DNA of 64,000 nucleotides. Source: Rhizobiaceae bacterium (GTDB lineage: Bacteria; Pseudomonadota; Alphaproteobacteria; Rhizobiales; Rhizobiaceae). Shown one piece after another: positions 44,108 to 52,605 of this stretch (position 1 is its first letter; every line of letters begins with the position of its first letter). The notes under the pieces are model-generated. The model was given only the letters and a program-made list of their open reading frames with translations, made no database searches and had not been told where the DNA came from. Location: positions 340,630-404,629 of the forward strand of contig JAMLJB010000002.1 in the NCBI GenBank assembly GCA_023953835.1, read 5' to 3'. The translations under genes were made by a program, and so were the position numbers.

Positions 44108-46182
44108 GCCGTCACCGCCCGCGCGCCGCGACGGCGCGCTTTCCCGGCTGCCGGCTGCACGGCGATGCGCGACAGGCCCTTGCTCGTCGTGCTCGCCACA
44201 TATAGCTCGCCTTGCCGTTCGGCCAGTCCGCAGATCATCGATTGCGCGCTGCCGCTTTCGTCCCACAACGTTTGCTGCACATGGCCGGATTCGTCGATGC
44301 GCAGGATGCACCCCACGTTGACGTTCGGGTAAAGCCATTCGCCGGACGCCATTTCCTCGATCATGCCCTCGCGGAAGGACGGCATGGACATGGCGATGTC
44401 GAGCACAGTCGAGCGCATGCCGAGGAAGGAGACCCAATAGCCGTCCTCCGCCGGGCGCAGGCCGACCGGATAGCCCGGCAGGTCCTCGACCACCGTTTCC
44501 TGCGCCTGCCCGCCGTCCAGCCGGATGCGGATAATGCGGCTTGCCCAGCTTTCCGCCAGCAGCACGGAGCGACCGTCATGCGACAGGCAAAGCCCGGTCG
44601 GCCCGCGCAGCCCGCCAAGGATCACCGTGGTGGCTTCGGTTTTCGGATCGAAGGTCATCAGCGCGCCGTGGCCCTGCCCTTCCAGCAGGTCGGACACCCA
44701 GTCCTCCTGCCCGAAGCGCCGGGAAAATTCGGTGAAGAGAATGCGCCCGTCGGGCAGCGCGACGAGGTCTGCCGGCGAGCGGAGCGCCACGCCCGATCCG
44801 GGAATGCGGCCCTTCACGCGGTCGACGACCTTCTCGACCGTGCGGTCGGCGGCGACCGAATAGATGCCCATGCCGGAGACACAGGCGAGCAGCCTGCCCT
44901 CAGCGTCGAAGGTCAGGCCGCGCGGATAGCCGCCGATATGCGCAAAGACTTCCGACTTTTCGAAACCGGGGGCCATGAAGCGGACGATCTGGCCCTGCCG
45001 CATGCCCGCATAGAGGTTTCCGGCGGTGTCGAAGGCGATGCCCGCGGGTCCATCCGCGCCGCCTGCCTCCATGCGCCCCACATCCTTGAAATCGCCGGCC
45101 GGCGCCTTTTCCAGCGCCCGCCTGTCCGCCCCTTCGAGGTTGACCGCGACCGGCGCGACGATCGTGTCGCTTTCGACATTCTCGCGACGGCGCACCCAGC
45201 GCACGTCCATGATGACGGCGAGCAGCAGCACCAGGCCGAACACGGCGGAAGCTGCGCCGCCGGGCATGCCGAGATGCACCATGCCGTTGGTCAGCACGAC
45301 CATGATCGCCGCGCCGATCAGCGCCTTGGCGACCGAACCGCGACCGCCGCCGAGCGCATTGCCGCCAAGCACGGCGGCGGTGAGGACCGAAACTTCGAGC
45401 CCGACGCCGGTGTCCGACCCCGTGCCGTTGAGACGCGCGGCATAGAGCGTGCCGGCGATGCCGCAGAGAATGCCCGAAATCACATAGGTGCTGCACACGG
45501 TGGCGCGCACCGGAATGCCCGCATTGTGCGCGGCGCGGCGCGAACCGCCGACGGCCATGATGTTCCAGCCGGGACGCAGCCGCGTGAGCATGATGTGGGC
45601 AAGCACGGCGACCGCGGCCAGGATCACCGCACTGACGGGAATGCCCGCGAGATTGCCGTCACCCAGGAAGGTCCACGCGTCGGAATCGTAGGTTCCGCCG
45701 GAAATCGGCTGGGCATAGTCCAGCAGGATGCGGTTGACGACGGCGCGCACGACGATCAGCGTCGCCAGCGTCGTCAGGAAGGCCGGCAGCCGCAGGAAAC
45801 CGACCAGCAGGCCGTTGACCAGTCCGACAGCCCCGCACACGGAGATCGTGGCGGCGACCGAAAGCCATAGCGGCCACTCGAACACGTTGAGCAAGAGCAG
45901 CACGACGACATTGCTGAGCGCGAAGGTGGAACCGATGCTGAGATCGATTCCACCTCCGGCAATGACGATCATCATGCCGATGACCATCAGCGCCGTCTCG
46001 CCGAGCTGCCGAAACGTATCGCCGAGATTGGAGCTATCGAAGAAACCGCTCGTCGTGCTTGAGATCGCGGCTGTCACCAGCACGAGGATGACGAGGGGAG
46101 CGGCGTTGTCCGTCCAGGACTGGGCGCGCATTTCCTGCATCATCCTGCGCAGGCCGGCGAGAGATACGTTAGCGTGTTTCAA
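44104..46182 (-). CDS. ABC permease fused to C-terminal SMP-30/strictosidine-synthase-like propeller
   Basis: 692-aa fusion. Residues 1-330 are a full RbsC-type permease (IAGGGIDLSIGSTFALSN, AVGGSRRAAHNAGIPV, LGGNALGGGRGS). After the last helix comes the basic RWVRRREN, which places the C-terminus in the cytoplasm, then a linker to about 370. A beta-propeller follows (GPAGIAFDTAGNLYAG, GPTGLCLSHDGRSVLLAESW, VVEDLPGYPVGL) to about 680. The frame is continuous with no sign of error. It follows the binding-protein gene by 35 bp and overlaps the free propeller gene by ATGA. Suggests lactone/ester handling tied physically to import (inference). Confidence 0.9.
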   Translation of the reverse strand: MKHANVSLAGLRRMMQEMRAQSWTDNAAPLVILVLVTAAISSTTSGFFDSSNLGDTFRQLGETALMVIGMMIVIAGGGIDLSIGSTFALSNVVVLLLLNVFEWPLWLSVAATISVCGAVGLVNGLLVGFLRLPAFLTTLATLIVVRAVVNRILLDYAQPISGGTYDSDAWTFLGDGNLAGIPVSAVILAAVAVLAHIMLTRLRPGWNIMAVGGSRRAAHNAGIPVRATVCSTYVISGILCGIAGTLYAARLNGTGSDTGVGLEVSVLTAAVLGGNALGGGRGSVAKALIGAAIMVVLTNGMVHLGMPGGAASAVFGLVLLLAVIMDVRWVRRRENVESDTIVAPVAVNLEGADRRALEKAPAGDFKDVGRMEAGGADGPAGIAFDTAGNLYAGMRQGQIVRFMAPGFEKSEVFAHIGGYPRGLTFDAEGRLLACVSGMGIYSVAADRTVEKVVDRVKGRIPGSGVALRSPADLVALPDGRILFTEFSRRFGQEDWVSDLLEGQGHGALMTFDPKTEATTVILGGLRGPTGLCLSHDGRSVLLAESWASRIIRIRLDGGQAQETVVEDLPGYPVGLRPAEDGYWVSFLGMRSTVLDIAMSMPSFREGMIEEMASGEWLYPNVNVGCILRIDESGHVQQTLWDESGSAQSMICGLAERQGELYVASTTSKGLSRIAVQPAAGKARRRGARAVTA

Positions 46183-46217
46183 AAAATATGCTCCGGCTGA
46201 TGGTCACGGGATGCGGG

Positions 46218-47228
46218 TTACTGAAGGTCCTTCAGCTCGTAGCAGCTTCCCGCATGCAGATTGTCCTTGGTGACCACGTTGAGCGGCGTATAGAGGATCG
46301 CCTTTGTCTCGCCCGCCTTCGGCCTGGTCTGCAGCAGGTACTTGATCATGTTGTTGAGATCGCGCGCCTGCCCCGGAACGTCGAAGCTGATGTCCGCCGT
46401 CAGCGAACCGTTGCGGACGTTCTCGCACATGGACTGCTCCGAGCCGCCGCCCGACGACATGACATAGACCTCGCCGGTCTTGCCCGCTTCCTTGACGGCT
46501 GCCGCGATGCCCATGTCCTGCACGTCCCAGAAGCCGAAATAGCCGCAAAGGTCGGGGTGCTGCTGCAACACGGTGGTGGCGATGCTCTGCGCCTTGCTGG
46601 CGTCCCAGTTCGCCGACTGGTTCGACACCAGCGTGATATCCGAATGCTTGGCCAGCTCGTCCGTGAAGCCCTTGATCTGGTAGGTGCTCGCCGCCGCCGT
46701 CAGGTCGCCCTGCATGACCGCGATCTTGCCCGACTTGCCCTTGGCGGGGCTGCACACCTCGGCGAGCCTTGCGGCGGCCAGCGCGCCCATGCCCACCCAG
46801 TCCGGCCCGACATAGGCTTCGGTGGCCTGCGAGGAGTTCATGTTGATCTGCAACACATAGATGCCCTCGTCCGCAGCCTTCTTGTAGAGGCGGGCATAGG
46901 ACTTCACGTCCGGGTTCTGCACGATGATGATGTCCGGCTTCTCGCCGATGGCCGTGGTGATGGCCGAAGCGCCCGCATCCGTCTTCCAGTTCGGATCGCG
47001 GATGTCGACGGTATAGCCAAGCTCCTTGGCCTGCTTGTTCAGGGCCGCGCCCCAGCCCTGGGGCAGGTCGAAGCTCATGGACTGCGGCACGAACACGACG
47101 CGCGCGCCCTTCATCGCATCGTAGAAGCTCGGCCGGACCGGATCGTCGATGCCCTCGGCAAGGGCCGCTGCGCTGGTGCCCAGCAAAGCGACGCCGATAC
47201 AGGCGCGCAACACATGTTTGAAAATCAT
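46218..47228 (-). CDS. Sugar ABC transporter substrate-binding protein
   Basis: 336-aa periplasmic receptor. Signal peptide cleaved near ALA|EG (residue 24); the ribose-binding-like fold shows PDIIIVQNPDVKSYARLYKKA, KIAVMQGDLTAAASTYQIKG and GYFGFWDVQDMGIAAAV. Start ATG 47228 follows TGGAGGAAGCAA. Lies between two permease genes, 47 bp after the first and 35 bp before the fused one. Cysteines in VCSP, LCGYF, SMCEN and GSCYE suggest disulfides. Confidence 0.92.
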   Translation of the reverse strand: MIFKHVLRACIGVALLGTSAAALAEGIDDPVRPSFYDAMKGARVVFVPQSMSFDLPQGWGAALNKQAKELGYTVDIRDPNWKTDAGASAITTAIGEKPDIIIVQNPDVKSYARLYKKAADEGIYVLQINMNSSQATEAYVGPDWVGMGALAAARLAEVCSPAKGKSGKIAVMQGDLTAAASTYQIKGFTDELAKHSDITLVSNQSANWDASKAQSIATTVLQQHPDLCGYFGFWDVQDMGIAAAVKEAGKTGEVYVMSSGGGSEQSMCENVRNGSLTADISFDVPGQARDLNNMIKYLLQTRPKAGETKAILYTPLNVVTKDNLHAGSCYELKDLQ

Positions 47229-47275
47229 TTGCTTCCTCCAGGTTGGATGCCGGATTGTCCGGCAGTTGAAAAGAT

Positions 47276-48244
47276 TCAGATGTCGCCGTGCTGGGCGGTC
47301 TGCTCGTCACGCGGATTGACCAGCGTGTCGATGGTGATGGCCAGCAGGAGAATGAGGCCCTTGATGATGTTCTGGGTGGTGTACTGCACGTCCATGATGG
47401 TCATGCCGTTCAGGAGCGTGCCGACCAGCAGCGTGCCGGCCACCACGTTGCGCACCGAACCCTTGCCGCCGTTCAGGCCGATGCCGCCGAGCACCACGAC
47501 GAGGATGACGTCATAGACGAGCGACGAGGTGGCGATGCGGGTGTTCATGCTGGACACGGCCGCCGCCGTGATGATGCCCGCCGCGAAGGCGACAAGGCTG
47601 GAGATCACATATTGCAGCACGATTACCCGCTCGACAGGCAGGCCGATCAGGCGGGCCGCCGCGAAATTGTCGCCGATGGCGTAGATCGTCCTGCCGATCT
47701 TGGACTTGCTCAGGAACCAGCTCGCGAGGCCGGCGGTGATCGCGAACAGCACGACCGGCATTGGAATGCCCAGGACGCGGCCCTTGCCGAAAAACTCCAG
47801 CCAGGCCGAGTCCTTCGGCAGGTAGATGATGTCGAGCGGGATCATGAATGTCAGCCCGACGCCGTAGACGATGAGGCTGACGGCCAGCGTCGCGAAGAGC
47901 GGCGGCACTTTCACATAGGCGATGATGAGGCCGGTCACGAGGCCGACCGCGACCGCGAAGGCAAGGCCCAACATCAGCGAGGGAAGCAGCGGCGCGCCGT
48001 CGACGGACATGCTCAGCCCCCACGCGACCGACATGGCCATGACGGAGATAGCGGCAAGGTCGATGCCGCGCCCGATGATGACGAGCGCCATGCCCGTGCC
48101 GAGGATGCCGAGCACGGACACGTTGCGGATAAGGGCGATGATGTTTTCGGGCGAGGCAAAGCCGCTCAGGAAGATCGAAAAGCCGACCAGCATCAACAGC
48201 GACAGGGCAAAGACAATCGTTTCCTGATGTATAGCTCGGCGCAT
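47276..48244 (-). CDS. CUT2 sugar ABC transporter permease
   Basis: 322-aa inner-membrane permease with about ten helices; IIGRGIDLAAISVMAMSVAW and the loop AIGDNFAAARLIGLPV are the family landmarks. It is the stand-alone partner of the permease half of the fusion protein. First gene of the operon 48244-39043, 115 bp downstream of a LysR-type box. Confidence 0.94.
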   Translation of the reverse strand: MRRAIHQETIVFALSLLMLVGFSIFLSGFASPENIIALIRNVSVLGILGTGMALVIIGRGIDLAAISVMAMSVAWGLSMSVDGAPLLPSLMLGLAFAVAVGLVTGLIIAYVKVPPLFATLAVSLIVYGVGLTFMIPLDIIYLPKDSAWLEFFGKGRVLGIPMPVVLFAITAGLASWFLSKSKIGRTIYAIGDNFAAARLIGLPVERVIVLQYVISSLVAFAAGIITAAAVSSMNTRIATSSLVYDVILVVVLGGIGLNGGKGSVRNVVAGTLLVGTLLNGMTIMDVQYTTQNIIKGLILLLAITIDTLVNPRDEQTAQHGDI

Positions 48245-48358
48245 ATGCCTGGCACCCTCCCGATATGCCGCTCGACCTTGTCTCCCGAAGGTCTCTTTCA
48301 GCGGGCCGGAAGGTGAAACAATTCCCTTTCAATGAAAATTGCCAATGTGAACGGCTGT

Positions 48359-48409
48359 ATAACACATTGTTATGGGCTGCCGTAACGCATTGCCCGCCGT
48401 CCGTTACGG
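48359..48409. promoter_or_regulatory. LysR-type box and second inverted repeat in 48245-48591 gap
   Basis: ATAAC-ACATT-GTTAT (48359-48373) is a perfect-arm LysR-type box nearly identical to that at 34033. CCGTAACG (48380-48387) / CGTTACGG (48402-48409) is a perfect 8-bp inverted repeat 7 bp further on. Both lie in the 347-bp divergent region between the ABC operon and the aldo/keto reductase gene. I see no gene in this gap. Confidence 0.6.
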
Positions 48410-48488
48410 GGTCCGGCGGGCGCGGATTTGAAATGAAGCCGGCGTACAGTTGTCTCGTTCGCCGAACGGAACTATGCTTGCTGCCGCT

Positions 48489-48494
48489 GTATAC
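48489..48494. promoter_or_regulatory. GTATAC site before the aldo/keto reductase
   Basis: TGTATACACC, with GTATAC at 48489-48494, about 98 bp upstream of the start at 48592. Similar to sites before other units, but short, so chance is possible. Confidence 0.25.
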
Positions 48495-48591
48495 ACCTCC
48501 TGAAACCGCCCCACACTCACGCTCCTGCGATCTGCGAACACCCGGCCGGGCTGCGGCCAAGCGCGACCAGGACACACCAGGACAATGACAT

Positions 48592-49539
48592 ATGCAAAAG
48601 CGCAGGCTTGGCCGCACATCCCTTGAAATCACGCCGATCGTGTTCGGCGGCAACGTGCTCGGCTGGACGGTCGACGAAAAGCACGCATTCGACCTGCTCG
48701 ACCGCTTCGTGGCGGCGGGCTTCAACACCATCGACACGGCGGACTCCTATTCGCGGTGGGTTCCGGGAAACAAGGGCGGAGAGTCCGAGACCATCATCGG
48801 CAACTGGCTCGCCGCCCGGCGCAATCGCAGTGAAGTCATCATCGCGACGAAGGTCGCCAGCGAGATGGGGGAAGGCAAGGCGGGGCTCGCGCCCGCCTAT
48901 ATCGAAGCGGCTGTCGAGGACAGCCTGCGGCGGCTTCGCACCGATGTCATCGATCTCTACCAGAGCCACTGGCATGATCCGCTGGTGCCCTATGCCGATA
49001 CGCTCGGCGCGTATCAGAGGCTGATCGAGAAGGGCAAGGTGCGCTTCATCGGCGCGTCCAACCACACCGCCGACCAGTTGCGCGATGCGCTCGACACGGC
49101 AGCGGCACAGGGCCTGCCGCGCTACGAATCGATCCAGCCCTCCTACAATCTCTATGACCGCTCGACCTTCGAGGGGCCGCTGCGCGACCTGTGCATCGAG
49201 CGCGAGGTGGGCGCCATCACCTATTACGGTCTGGCAAAGGGCTTCCTGTCCGGAAAATACCGCAGCGCGGACGACCTCGGCAAAGGCCCACGAAGCTCCG
49301 GCGTCGCCGACTATCTGAACGAGCGAGGCTACAGGATCCTCGCAGCGCTTGACGCGGTTGCGCTCGATCTTGGCGCCCGGCCCGCCGAGGTCGCGCTGGC
49401 ATGGCTGATCGCCCAGCCCGGCGTGGTCGCGCCGATTGCCAGCGCCACCAATGCCGAGCAGCTTCTCGCCTTCTCGCGGGCGGCGGAGCTTTCGCTATCC
49501 CCCGACCATCTTCGCCAGCTCGACGAAGCCTCCGCCTGA
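48592..49539 (+). CDS. Aldo/keto reductase
   Basis: 315-aa NAD(P)H-dependent TIM-barrel reductase. Catalytic tetrad residues are visible: Asp and Tyr in FNTIDTADSYS, Lys in IIATKVASEMG and His in LYQSHWHDP. The C-terminal cofactor region is VVAPIASATNAEQL. Subgroup resembles YajO/Tas-like reductases and sugar-oxidising members. Single gene, divergent from the ABC operon; stop lies 4 bp from the convergent MFS stop. May act on the same imported sugar or lactone (inference). Confidence 0.93.
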   Translation: MQKRRLGRTSLEITPIVFGGNVLGWTVDEKHAFDLLDRFVAAGFNTIDTADSYSRWVPGNKGGESETIIGNWLAARRNRSEVIIATKVASEMGEGKAGLAPAYIEAAVEDSLRRLRTDVIDLYQSHWHDPLVPYADTLGAYQRLIEKGKVRFIGASNHTADQLRDALDTAAAQGLPRYESIQPSYNLYDRSTFEGPLRDLCIEREVGAITYYGLAKGFLSGKYRSADDLGKGPRSSGVADYLNERGYRILAALDAVALDLGARPAEVALAWLIAQPGVVAPIASATNAEQLLAFSRAAELSLSPDHLRQLDEASA

Positions 49540-49543
49540 CGCT

Positions 49544-50788
49544 TTACGGCGTCGACTCGACGGGAGCGGCGCGCGGCGCTCCCGCGAAAAGGAAGCTCAC
49601 CGACGACATCATCGCAACGGCAGCGAGGAAGGCGACCGCAAGGCCGTAGTCGCCGGAGCGGTCGACCGCCCAGCCGACGAGTATCGGGGAGACGAATGCG
49701 AGCGGCGAGGCGATGGTCGATGCGAGGCCCAATATCTTGCCGAACGAGGCCCTGCCGAAATAATCGCCATAGGCGGAATTGAGCACCGCCGTGCGCGTGC
49801 CCCATGTGAAGCCGAAAATGGCGGCATAGGCGAAAAGCCCCGTGGCGGTCCGCAGTTCCATGAGCAGCACCGCCGCCGCCGAGGCGGCCATGTTGAGGGT
49901 CAGCAGCGCGTGCTTGGGGTAGCGGTCCCCCGCCATCCCGCCGATGACCCGGCCCAGCATGTTGAACACATTCACCTGCATCAGGACCAGCGCCGCGTTC
50001 TCGCGCGAGACGACCGACTCGAAGAACGCGAACTGGTGCACCATGACTGCCGACATCATGGCATTGGCCAGCGCATTGCCCGATGTGAGCAGCCAGAAGG
50101 CGCGCGTGCGCACGGCATGGTTCAAGGTGAAGGAGAATTGGCGCGGGGCTGCGCCGGGATGCGCCGCTGCGACGGGATCGCCAGGTTTGTCGCCATCCGG
50201 CAGCAATTGCTTCGATTCGGGCGTGTCGCGCATGAAGAGCATGATCGGCAGGCCGAGCACGCCGATCAGGCCGGCTGTCGCCAGCGCCGCGTTGCGCCAT
50301 CCGAAACTGCCCTGGACCCACACGATCGCCGGGATGAACCAGACCCCCGCGACGGCGAAGCCAAGCACGGCAAGCCCCATCGCGGTCGAGCGGCGGCGGC
50401 GAAACCAGTGGTTGGTGACGAAGGCGACCATCAGCAGTCCGGCGAGGCTGTTGGCGACCGCCATCAGCAGACATGCGACGTAGAAGCCTACCAGCGTCTC
50501 GATCCGGCTGAACATGACGAATGCGCCGACATAGATCACGACGCCGGCGCTCATCAGGCAGCGCGCACCGAACCTGTCGGCCAGCCAGCCGCTCAGCGGC
50601 CCGAGGAGATTGTCCACCTGCTGGAACGAGCGTCCGGCGGCCGTCTGCGCGCTGCTCCAGCCGAACTGGCGTTGCAGCGGCTCGACATAGGTCGACAGGC
50701 CCTGCATCGACATGCTGGAAATCATCTGCGCGATGAAGGCGAGCGCAACGATGACCCAGCCGTAAAACGGCAGCCAACCCTTCTTCAT
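49544..50788 (-). CDS. MFS transporter (oxalate/formate-antiporter-like)
   Basis: 414-aa membrane protein with twelve predicted helices. FYGWVIVALAFIAQMISSMS at the N-terminus and the loop GPLSGWLADRFGAR are typical of the OFA/monocarboxylate-type major facilitator group; a long central loop (DGDKPGDPVAAAHPGAAP) separates the halves. ATG 50788 is preferred over extensions to 50857, which are glycine-rich and non-conserved. Lies 143 bp after hyuB on the same strand, so possibly cotranscribed. Substrate likely a small organic anion (inference). Confidence 0.88.
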   Translation of the reverse strand: MKKGWLPFYGWVIVALAFIAQMISSMSMQGLSTYVEPLQRQFGWSSAQTAAGRSFQQVDNLLGPLSGWLADRFGARCLMSAGVVIYVGAFVMFSRIETLVGFYVACLLMAVANSLAGLLMVAFVTNHWFRRRRSTAMGLAVLGFAVAGVWFIPAIVWVQGSFGWRNAALATAGLIGVLGLPIMLFMRDTPESKQLLPDGDKPGDPVAAAHPGAAPRQFSFTLNHAVRTRAFWLLTSGNALANAMMSAVMVHQFAFFESVVSRENAALVLMQVNVFNMLGRVIGGMAGDRYPKHALLTLNMAASAAAVLLMELRTATGLFAYAAIFGFTWGTRTAVLNSAYGDYFGRASFGKILGLASTIASPLAFVSPILVGWAVDRSGDYGLAVAFLAAVAMMSSVSFLFAGAPRAAPVESTP

Positions 50789-50931
50789 CACCGCGCCCCC
50801 ACCCCCTGCTTCGCCCGAAAGCCCGCCGTCCATGACACGCCGGTGCGGAGTGCCCAAAGTGCTGACGGTGATGTGGAGCTATGTCTGCGGCGTTGTCTTG
50901 GATATGTTCGAAGTTCCGCTTTTAGAGCGTT

Positions 50932-52605
50932 TCATTCGAGGCCGTAAAGGGTCACGGCCTTGGCGCGCGAAATCTTACCCTCCGCGAGGTCCTTTTCCAC
51001 CGCCTCGCGCAGCCTCAGCGACGGATCGCCATAGCCGCCGCCGCCCGCCGACTGGAGCACATAGCGGTCGCCCTTGTTGACCCGGTAGCTGAGCATCGGC
51101 ATGGTCGGCACAATCTCCTCGTTGCCATCGGTCCGGACAATCATCTGCATGGACGGCGCGCCCGCGCTTCCGCCCGCAATGCCATAGGGCGGATGGGCGC
51201 GCCGGTCGTTGCGCAACGTCAGGAGAAGGTTGTCCTCCGTGAACACATATTCGCGCCGGAACGCCAGCCCGCCGCGAAACTCCCCGTCGCCGCCCGTATC
51301 TTCCACGAAGCCGTAGGAGAGAATTTCGATGGGCATCTGGGATTCGATCAACTCGATGGGCTGGTTCGAGATATTACCAAGGAGGTTGGACACGCCCTCA
51401 AGCCCGTCCTTGCCGGAACGCGCGCCCCATGCGCCGACGATGAGTTCGTTGTGCACGAAGGGCTTGCCGCCGCTCACCCCGCCGAGCGCGATCATGGAGG
51501 GGCCGCCTTCCGAGCCTGCAATCACCCGTTCCGGGACGATGGTCGCAAGCGCGCGCATGATGGTGTCGAAAACGCGGAAGCCGACGACGCCGCGGGCGCT
51601 GCATGCCGCCGGCCAGACCGGGTTGACGAGGCAGCCGTCGGGCGCGACCACCTTGATTGCGCGCATATATCCCTCGCAATTCGGGATGTCGTCGCCGATC
51701 AGGCAGCGAAGCGCGCAATAGCTGGCGGCCTCGGTGAGCGCGATGGGGCAGTTGATGCCCGCCTGTATCTGCGGCGAGGTGCCGTCGAAATTAATGGTCA
51801 GGCCCGGTCCCGACACGGTGATCGTGGCGCGTATGCGAAGCGGCTCCGGCGCGTCGCCCACGCCGTCGATAAAATCCACCCCTTCATAGGTGCCGTCCGG
51901 TATGTCGCGGATCGCGGCTTCCATCGCCCGATGGCTGAGGCTCTGCATGTGATCGAAATAGACCTGCAACTGCTCGTGGCCGTAGCGGCGGACCAGTTCC
52001 AGCAGGTTCTTCTCAGCGATGTTGCAAGCCGATATCATGGCGCGCATATCGCCCGTCACCTCGTCGGGGCGGCGCGTGTTCTTCTCGATGATGGCGAGCA
52101 CCGCCTCATTCGGCCTGCCCGCGTCGTGCAGGCGGCACAGCGGCAGGCACAGACCTTCCTGCAATATGTCCACCGCCTGGATCGCTACGCTTCCGGGTAC
52201 GAGGCCGCCGACATCCGTCTGGTGGGCAAGGGCCGCGCCGAACCCGCACAGCACGCCCTCGCGAAACACCGGCTTGATGATGAACACGTCGGGCAGGTGC
52301 TGGCCGCCCGCGCCATAGGGATCGTTGCCAATGAAGAGGTCGCCTTGGGTGAGCGTCTCGCCATAGGTTTCAATCAGCCTGCGCATGATGCCCGGAAACG
52401 AGCCCAGTTGGGAGGGAAGCGTCAGCCCCTGCGCCACGACAAGACCCTTGCAGTCGCAGACGGCGGTTGAGAAATCCATCGTATCGCGGACGACCGGCGA
52501 ATAGGCGGTGCGCATGATGACCAGCGCCATCTCGTCCGCGATGGACGAGACCGCGTTCTGGACGACTTCCAGCGTGATTGGATCGAAACGCATTTCCACG
52601 TTCAT
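50932..52605 (-). CDS. hyuB: Hydantoinase B/oxoprolinase family protein
   Basis: 557-aa subunit. FDPITLEVVQNAVSSIADEM at the N-terminus, SPVVRDTMDFSTAVCD, and LTLPSQLGSFPG are family hallmarks, as are FIGNDPYGAGGQHLPDV and GGYGDPSLR near the end. With HyuA it forms ATP-dependent enzymes that open hydantoin, oxoproline or N-methylhydantoin rings, or carboxylate ketones. ATG 52605 overlaps hyuA by ATGA. Confidence 0.95.
   Translation of the reverse strand: MNVEMRFDPITLEVVQNAVSSIADEMALVIMRTAYSPVVRDTMDFSTAVCDCKGLVVAQGLTLPSQLGSFPGIMRRLIETYGETLTQGDLFIGNDPYGAGGQHLPDVFIIKPVFREGVLCGFGAALAHQTDVGGLVPGSVAIQAVDILQEGLCLPLCRLHDAGRPNEAVLAIIEKNTRRPDEVTGDMRAMISACNIAEKNLLELVRRYGHEQLQVYFDHMQSLSHRAMEAAIRDIPDGTYEGVDFIDGVGDAPEPLRIRATITVSGPGLTINFDGTSPQIQAGINCPIALTEAASYCALRCLIGDDIPNCEGYMRAIKVVAPDGCLVNPVWPAACSARGVVGFRVFDTIMRALATIVPERVIAGSEGGPSMIALGGVSGGKPFVHNELIVGAWGARSGKDGLEGVSNLLGNISNQPIELIESQMPIEILSYGFVEDTGGDGEFRGGLAFRREYVFTEDNLLLTLRNDRRAHPPYGIAGGSAGAPSMQMIVRTDGNEEIVPTMPMLSYRVNKGDRYVLQSAGGGGYGDPSLRLREAVEKDLAEGKISRAKAVTLYGLE

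Noticed and set aside
49538..49553. GACGC-N6-GCGTC hairpin as terminator between the aldo/keto reductase and MFS genes
   Set aside because: Only a 5-bp stem overlapping both stop codons and without a T-run; too weak to list as a feature.
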